Positions 12,401 to 21,400 of a stretch of 40,449 nt of DNA are shown one piece after another. The notes beneath the pieces are model-generated. The model made no database searches. It was not told the origin of the DNA and worked only from the letters and a program-made list of their open reading frames with translations. Numbering within the stretch: position 1 is the first letter of the stretch; each line of letters opens with the position of its first letter. Source of the stretch: UBA1443 sp964445745 (lineage in GTDB: Bacteria > Omnitrophota > Omnitrophia > Omnitrophales > Aquincolibacteriaceae). Location of the stretch: positions 1 to 40,449 of the forward strand of contig CAYULU010000015.1 in NCBI GenBank assembly GCA_964445745.1, in the 5' to 3' direction. Made by a program: the position numbers and the translations under genes.

Positions 12401-15400
12401 CAACCATGCCGAGTGCTGTCCCTTAAAGGACGTAAATGCAATTCGTCTTAAATCATCCGCATGCTGAAACGCGTCAAAAGCTTCTTCCATCACATGCTTT
12501 TCGCGTAACGCAACCCCCTCATAATTAACCCGAGATTGTTCCGCACGAGGCGCACTCAGTTTAGATAAGAGCGGGAGATTTTGGGCCACTTCAGGGACAG
12601 CAGCCCAATCAATATAGAACTCATCAAGGGCATAAGAGCTAACGGGCGCAAAAAGGCTTCCATCCAGCCTTGCGAAAAAGGGCAATAACTGGACAATCTG
12701 TACTCCCTGTTTTGCCAACACATCCCGGAAATAAGGGGCAAGATCGGTGTATTTCCCAATCCCTGGATCATTCCGGGGTCGTCTCAGCGAAAAAATGGGC
12801 ACGCTCATGGCCAGGAACATTTTCCTCGCGTCTTGCCACCAGGCTGTTGACAATGGGGGTCTTGCGACGAGTTGACTCCTTTTACCCTTTCCTGCCTCTA
12901 CACTCTGTATAACATCACTCGCGATTGCATCAACGTATCTTTCTTTTCCAACCTCCGGGCCAGGATTTCTCAATTCAGAACGACTTTGACGTTCCGCGTC
13001 TTTCGAACTTGTCGGTGTTTCGGAAACGCTTGATTTCAAATCGCCAGCAAAGTTTTTAAATACCAGGACGAGACCCGCGCCTTCTTTTTCCAGATACATT
13101 TCACCAGATGCGCCTTCATAAAGGTCCCCCACCCGGTTAACTACCCAGTCGCCAAAGGAATCTTCGTCCATCGTTTTTCCACGAACCTGCGCCGGCACCG
13201 GGATAACGTCCACCAGGAGTCCCGAAGTTGACAAAATCCGGAGTCCTTTGATCTTCCGGTCTGAGAAAGCACGGGACCTTCTCAAGAAATCTTTTACCAT
13301 CGTGGAAATATTCTTGGCTTGGCCAATCGGAACCGGAACATAACCGTTAAGTTCATCCCAGGCTTCTTCGACAGTATCCACAATGCGTAACAAATCGGGG
13401 TCATAAGGAGCAATGAGAGAAAGCTGGCCTGCCGGATGAAGCATGGCCCGAGCAAGCGCGTCCCTGATCGGCTGCCAAAAAGAACGCCCGACCAGGATGA
13501 TCGGCTTGCGGGGACCTTTATTAGTTTGCATAATCTGGAGGATATCGAAAAGCTTGTTCATGGTCCCCACTCCCCCGGGGAAAAATACGAAAGCATAGGA
13601 GTTGTTGGTGGTCAAAAACTGATGATTCGATTCATCATTGACCCTGATCAGCCGTTTTCCCAAACTTTTTTCTGCAAGTGTTTTGGAAGGGTCACTCGCC
13701 GGATAAAAAAGGACCGCCTGAAGTAAATCCAGCCATCCATGGGTCTCGGCATTGTCAAAAACACGGTGTAAAAGCAGGTTGCGGCTTGCCACTCGAACAG
13801 GAATCTTCGCCTCTTCCCCAATCTGGTGGGCAAGCTGTTCCGCCATCACAAGTTCTTTACTCCCTTCGACCGGACGGCCCACCAAGGTAACCGCGCGAGG
13901 CATTTGACGCAAACGAATCAGATTATGTTTCAGGTTTTTCAAAATCTTCCGCAAAGCATACCGATCTGTTTTATAAACTACCCTGTTCGAATACTCCTCG
14001 ATATAGAGAAGCGCTTTGGAGATATCATCGGTGATATAAGGGTGCGTGGGACGAAGATCCACACGTGCCGTCAACCCGGCCTTTTCCCAGCTTGCGTACC
14101 ATTCTTGAATGACAGGCTCCCAAAAATCTTTTCCAATCAACACCACCGGTCGACCACGCCGCCACACCTCAAACAATTCATCAAGCGTCCCAAATCCCCC
14201 GGGCATGGCAATAGCCCCATATATATTTTCATGAAGGGCCAGTTTTCGTGTGATAAACCGGTCGTAAAAAACCGCTTGTTCGGTAGCATCATTCATTTTG
14301 GTTTCAAACGGCAGTTCAATCTTGACCCCCTGCGTTTGATTGTGGGGAATGGGAAGCACCCCGTCTGACTGGCGAGCATCCCGGTACCCTTCAAGAACAG
14401 CTTCCATAATGCTGGGGCCAGCGCCAGTCCTAGGCACAAAACCAGAGGCCCACATCGCTTTCCCGAGATCAACCGCTTTTTGGTAATACGAATGCCCTCG
14501 GGGAATTCGCGCGCTTCCGAACACGACCACGGCTGGCACCCAGGCAAGCTGGGTTTTGACCACATGCCGGCGCTCATCCATCAATTTCAACATCCTGGGG
14601 AATAAATCCGGCAACGATTGTTTCGTTGATGAATCCCTATTCCTCATCTCCGATCGCGGAGAATTTCCATCCGATTCCCAAGTAAGCGCGGAGACAGAGG
14701 TATTTTTTTTCAAGTAAAAAACTGACCGATCTCCCGTACGGGTCGTTGCCCTGGGTTCTTCAACTGACTCCAGACCATACGGATAAAAAACACGCAACCC
14801 CTGGAATCCGGTCAGCACGTTGTCCATCCCCAAAATCACAGCACCGGAACTCGTTAAATAATTCGCGCATTCTTCGAGGAACGTGTCCAGTCCCGAGCTA
14901 AACACCGCGACATCCTCCAGCGAAACGTTGGGGTCCCAATCCAGCAAAGGCGCGTTAAAAACAATCAGATCAAAGATCCCCGCATCTTTCACAACCGGAG
15001 AAGAGAAAACGTCCCCCTCAACCACCCGCACCTTGTCCGTCTTGAATCCAAGTTTCCCCGCCAACGCAACATTGGCCCGGGTATTAGCAACCGCAAGCGG
15101 GTTGATATCGGCCGCATAAAAATCAGATTCCGGGAACTCCTCCAAAAGCGTCAATAACTCATGCCCCATGCCGGGTCCGATCACGAGAATTTTCTTCGCC
15201 GCTTGTTGACGGGACTTTCGGATTTTTACAATTTCCATAAGGTGGCGTCGAAATTCCGAAGACTCGGGCCCGCGAGACTCATAAACTGACCGAAAATGAT
15301 AAAGTGGGTGACCATGCCACACCGATGCTTCCACTTGATGGCTCCAGTCTCCGGCAGAAATAACAGAATCATCCAAAAATCTGAAGGCCTCGGGAAGGCC

Positions 15401-18400
15401 ATTTTTAAAAATGATTTGGGCAACCCTTTCATCTTCGATGTCGGTATCCAGCTGTCCCAGATCCTTCAAAATCCAGGCCCTTTCAGGATCCATGAGCACA
15501 TCCATCGCGCCTGAAACTAATCTGGTTTGACCGTCAAGAGGTCTGAACCCCAGAACATCAAGCAAATAACTCCAGGGATGCCCTGCCATTTCAAACTGAA
15601 AATCCCATAATTCGGGACGAGGCGAGAAGGTAGGATGCCCCGTCTCTTGAGTTAAAGAACTCGGCTTCGCGAGTTGACCGGGAACCGGCTTTTTTCGTAA
15701 TTCCGAACGTCCCAATTCCTCTGTTTTCCCAACCACAAATTTTTCACTTTGTGACCGGATTTTCTCAATGACTTTTTCGGTGGGAAAACTCCCGGGGAAC
15801 ACGGTATCCCTCAAAAGAACCCAGAACGTTTTCCAGACAATTTTCGCCATGAGGAACCATGACCAGTGCTCGATTTCGAATTCATTGAAAATAATTTCAT
15901 AAGGAATCTCCCACAAACCTAATCCCTTTCCGGCCCCCGTTTCAGCTTTCAAGAGACTTAAAAATCCGGGGATCCGTCGGCCCAAAACTTTCTCCAGATA
16001 CTCCGGACTGGGGGCAACTTCACTCCAGATTCTGGGCCGGGGTCCAAAGATAGACATTTCTCCTACAAGGACATTCCAGAGTTGAGGAATCTCGTCAATC
16101 GCGGCCACACGTAATATCTTTCCCAAGGGAATCTTCCCAAGATGAACAGGGGCTTTCCCGTCGGCTTCAAGAGTCCGCAATTTGTAAACTTTGAAGATTT
16201 TCCCTCTGAAACCCACGCGCTCCTGGGGATAAAAAACAGAAAGTCGGGTTGCCATTTTTAGCAGGATCACAGCCGAAATAAAAACAGGAAACACCAGCAC
16301 CATCAGCATCGGGGCCATAACGAGGTCCAATTGCCTCATGAAAACCAGTGGTTTGACCGGTCCGGATCGCTCCCCACTGTCCCTTACCTCGGAGCGAGTA
16401 TCGTTGATCTCGTATTTGCGACTTGAGTGATTGAAAAACATGGCACGGATTTCCTCTTCACTATGCGGAAAAGACATGCGGAATGCTTCTTGACCAGCAT
16501 GAGTAAAATCGATGCCAAAAATCAGTTTCCCCTTATCATCATAAAAATCTTCCTGCCGCAAAGGATGATCACGATAATAATCCGCTAAAACTTCGCTGAC
16601 ATGGGACCTTAGACCATCTTCGATAAACTGGTTCACCACTTCTTCCAGATAGTCCACTAACTCGTAGGCCGGATTAATCCCTGCGGATAAATCCCCGAAA
16701 TCAAAAATATAAACGCGCCCCGTACGGGGATCCACCCCGTAATTGGCAAGCGTCCCGCCAAAATCCTCATCGACGACTCCGCGCCGGAACATTTGCATGA
16801 TCACCCTCTTATACTTGTCGAGACACCCCTGGGCCTCCTCGATTTTTCCGTCGCGGACAAGCACTTTGAGGTAATCAATCAGCGGAATAATCTTGCTCTG
16901 GATGATCGCTAAATCCGTTTTTTTCCGGATCCCGTTCTCGAGCAAGTAATCAAATTCTTTCTGTCCGGAATCCGTGTCAAAAACCATACTCGGAGCAGCA
17001 AGTCCTCCAAGCCTCTCGTAAGCCCAGCTAAACCCCTCTTCGATCCACTTGACTTGCACGGTTTTTTTAACGGGTCGGTCGGTGTGGTAGGTTTTCATGA
17101 TGAAATCAAAGTCGTCATTCACATAAGCAACGAGATAACGCCCTTCTCCGCCCCATCGGAGATGCGGATCACCCCGTCGAGCAATAACCGGGGGTTTCCT
17201 CCCTTCCAAAAATTCCTGTACCCCTCTCACCAGAAATTTTCCATCAATCTGAGACGTGGCATCAACACCGGCACCTGTCAGAATACGTTTGTACTCACCA
17301 AGGTTCTTCACCGCCCGGAGACTTTCCACAACGCTGGGAGGCAACATCTGAAGCTGTTGCTTAAAAATCGCATAAACATCCCAGCGGCTTATACCTGTTT
17401 TTCGCTTCCCTTTTTCGGAAGATTTAAATCCATCCCCTGTTCGCAACTCGGAACGGGACGGTCGCTTAAAATCTTTGATATCAGAAAGGGGATCCTCGGG
17501 ATCCCGACTCAGGAGGCTCTCCACGTCCAAAGCAACCCGGTCCGCATTTAAGATAATCCAAAGCTTTCTCACATCCGAGGCCAATGTTTTCTGACACGCG
17601 ACAATATAATCGACGACCGATTCCGCCTCCTGTTGCTGATACCCCGCCTCCCGGACGGCTACAAGAATCGTTGCCCGATCAATCGATTGAAATTCCTCGA
17701 CGGCTTCCCTCACGCTGACCGGATCTAACATCTCGGCCGCCCGAAATCCGGCCAGAAGGCTATAGTCAACGGCCGTTGTAATCACCGCCTCGATTTTTCC
17801 TTTTAAGTCGTGGCTCGCCATGTCCAGAAGAGCCAGCTCTATCTGCATTTCCTCTCCGAGACTTGGCCAGTTAAGCGCAATAAGGTTGTAACCCGGTTGC
17901 CAAATACCGTTCAAAAGAAACGTGAGGATGAACCATGTCAATCCTTCAGGATTCGGGACCGGTTCCGAATAATCCAGGGCTAATTCCTGATCGATAGAAA
18001 CCGGTGCCGCGTGACGGAAGCTATAATTCGAAACCATGTGATCCTCTTTCCGAAGCCACACGTCCGCAACAAAAATTCTGGAAAAACTCCTGCGGAGCTC
18101 TTCCTCGCCGCTTTCATCGGCGGAACCGTCGTCTAAAACGACTTGCGACAAGAAAAAATTTCCGGCCTCTTCGGCCGGGATACCCAGTTGAGCGGCTTCC
18201 GGATTCGTCAAAAAATGGGTTTCGGTAATGTCGATCCGGTCTTTCAAAAGCAGGTAGACCAGCATTTCCACCCGGGGATCATTCCTGAGTGTCCCGGATG
18301 CAACGCGGTGCTTCGTTTTTTTAAGTATCCAGACCCTGCCCTCGGAGTCCGTTACAAATTGTTGGTGATAGATTTTGTGATGATTATTAAAATAAATCTT

Positions 18401-21400
18401 AGCGAACTTCAAACCTGCGACAAAGGCACGCCACCCTTCCCACAAAGCAGTCTCCATCACGGAAGTCGCGCGAACCCACCTCGTAAAATAGCGAATGACA
18501 CCTTCCTGGTCCTTATCCACCAGTTCCGCAATAATCCGATCCCGCTCTTCCCCTTCAAGACGACGCCATCCGGAATATTCAGCCCGGCGGCTGGAACCTT
18601 CGCGCGTTTCGGATCTGGAGACTGGACTCAAATCTTGCGGCCGGGAGTCTGACACGGCGATGGCATTCTGGTACTTCTGCCAGTCAAATAAAACGAGCAA
18701 GTTCCCTTGAGCCCCCACACCAAGATGACCGAGATTAAAATGAGCCTCTCGTAGCCATTTTTCCTCGACAGAAATCTCCCCTGAGCGATGGATCAAGACC
18801 ACTTGCCGACTCTGGCTTCCAACCCAACTTGCAAAATTTAGCCATTCCTCACCATTAGAGAACTCCCCAAATCTGGTGCTATCGCCCCGGGCAATGGCAT
18901 CAACGTCACTCCCCGGGAGAAGATAAAAAACCTCTGAACCTTCGGGGGAAAAAAGGACCGCATAATTTTCATTTTTAATTTTAGAAAAAAGTGCGGGAGG
19001 AATCTGGATGCGAAGAGATTTTTTTTGTGAAGCCCAATTAGAAAACCTTAACTTCCCCAGGGGCTCTAAAGATGTATAACGGCTACGATCAAATAGCGCC
19101 CAGTGGGTCCCAAAACTCGTTATCCCTAAAGCGGCAATATTTTTGAGCCCTGATTTTTTCAGAACAAGATCCGGAATGGAAATCCAAAGGTTATTTGCCA
19201 CCCGACCCAATGACTGCGGTTCCCGAAAGGGAATGCCAAATCGCTTGAGTGCCAAAGTCCGGGTGTAGGGTACCAGGGCCATAAAAGCACTTGCCGGATC
19301 AAAAAAGAGTCCGAGAACCTGCTCTCCCGTCAAAAAACGATCGACTTCCGGGGGAAATCCTATCGCAGTTGAAGGCCCTTCCGAAGCAGACGAAACCCTT
19401 TCGGGAAATTTGATATCCGCCCAAACGCTGTCACGGGCCTCTGCCCTTGCCAGGGTCGTAATCCCCATCTCAGGAGTCACGCGATATGGCTCGTTAAAAA
19501 AATCCGGGGAAACAAGCCTGTGGGCGGCCAGCGTCTTGGAGGAAAGTACATTCAACTCATTTTTGAAGGACTTCCCAGCTTGAAGGAGTACCTCGCGAAG
19601 GGAATCGCGGAGTTCCTGCCGGATGGCGAGAACGGCCGGCCGGCCCACAGCTTGTTCAAATACTTCGGGTTTAACAGCCAACGTTGCGAATCGAAGAGCC
19701 GTAGCACTTGTGACCGCCCCGGATTTTTCACCTCCAGCTTGAGCTGAGGTTGCATCGGTCAGGGCGCCGGGTCCGGGTTGGCCCAACATCATCGCGTGAT
19801 GATAACTTTTATCCGGATTGATTTCCGTGATGCGCGGTGCAATACGAACATAAGAAATCCCGCTCCGCCTGAAGAACTCTGCAAGTCCCTCAGAATGATA
19901 CCCTCCCGTGATGAGGATAGACCTCGGCGTTTGCAACTCCTCCATACGCGCCCATATATTTTCAAACATAACTTGCTCACGAGCTTCGGCAGTGTCATAA
20001 AAACTCATTGCTGTCGCAACAGGCAATGCTGAACGGTCAACCAGCCCCTGGCGAAAAGGACCGCTGAACCATTTCAGCTCCTTTTCTCCATTCCCGGTCC
20101 CTCCTGATTCATTTTTAAACTTCTGGTATTCCTCTCGCGTCAATTCAAGCGCAAATAGTTTCTTGAACAGGCGATATTCCTTGTACTTTAGAATGAGAGC
20201 CTTTTCCTCTTCTGTCCGGGCAAGATTTTGTAAAATCAGATCATTCAACCTTTCCACTTCTTCCAAAAGGTCGGTCGCTTGTAATTCATTGGAGAGAATA
20301 GCAATTCCGATTTCACAAGTCAGATGGGGGTAATCTCCGAACCGGAAGCCCTTGGAAACCGCCAATTCATAGAACCGCTCTATTTGAGAACGAACATCAC
20401 CTGCAAGTTTAGAATTTGGGGTATAGGGTTCAGAAATTAAAAGCTGAAAATCAGCCGCATAGTGCCCTAATCCATTTTGATCCAGCCAACTCACAAGATT
20501 TTTTCTTTCCTTCACCCTTTCCCGCTCTGCCCCGTCTCCTGTTTTTTCAAGTTTTTTAATTTTGAAAAATCGAACCAGCTGAGGCCAGTCATACTGCCCA
20601 CGGGCATCATCAAAATCCAGATCGAGGACGTCGGCCGCATATTTTTGGAGCGTGGAAAGACGTTCTGTAATTTTCGAGTCGGTTTCGCTTTGAAACATCC
20701 AAGTTGCAAAATAATCTTTTAGCTCTTTACTAAAAATCCGGTGCCCCTGAGACACAATGTCCTGCCGAATTTTTTCAAGGAATAAATCAGTTTCAGGTTT
20801 TGCGGCATAGACCGCGCGAAAATGGTCGAGATTTTTGCGATAAAGTCCGAGATCTTCAATACCAAAAGCTTTTATGGCGGAAGGCCGCTGATGGTTCCCG
20901 GACAATACGAAAGGTTCAGCTCGCGATTTTTCATCCTCTGCCGAGAGAAACTTCTCCAATCCTCCGATCAACCCTTTGTCCTGCAATCGTTCCAGCAGTT
21001 GACCGTTCAGATCCGGAGCGTTAAAAAACCGGAGGAGATCCGGTTCAATCTCGCCAACACCGCCTTCGATAAAAATCGTCTCGATCCCGTATGCTTCTGA
21101 AAGGTAACGAGTCAGGTGACTAATATTTTCCTGGGCATCAAGCTGGGAGTGAGCGTCTTCGATTTGGATCACCACGGGTGCTGGCGCTAGATGGCGACGA
21201 ACATTGCCTTGGGGAGCAAACTGCCGGGCATTATAGATTTCTTTAATGGTTCCATATTCGGGAGGGATCGATATTTTTTCCAATACGGAGTCGATGGGAA
21301 TTTCAGCACCGCTCACTCCATATTCCGGATGAAGAATCGGCGCGGACTCGGCGATCGTCGTGAACGTAAAAAGGCACACGACTGCCAAAGCAACCGTTTT

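Larger units (their letters stand above)
4160..18616 (-). repeat. Dispersed R-[SA]-E-x-R inter-module motif, 13 copies in the giant protein
   Basis: Positions (motif, first residue): 18602-18616 RSETR 945; 17441-17455 RSELR 1332; 16382-16396 RSEVR 1685; 15695-15709 RSELR 1914; 14642-14656 RSEMR 2265; 12968-12982 RSELR 2823; 10142-10156 RSETR 3765; 9182-9196 RSELR 4085; 7295-7309 RSELR 4714; 5570-5584 RSEQR 5289; 4958-4972 RAEVR 5493; 4322-4336 RSETR 5705; 4160-4174 RAEQR 5759. Flanks are usually polar and loop-like. The first Arg uses AGA, CGT, CGC, CGA, CGG or AGG and the Ser uses TCC, TCG, TCT or TCA, so conservation is at the protein level. Confidence 0.85.
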
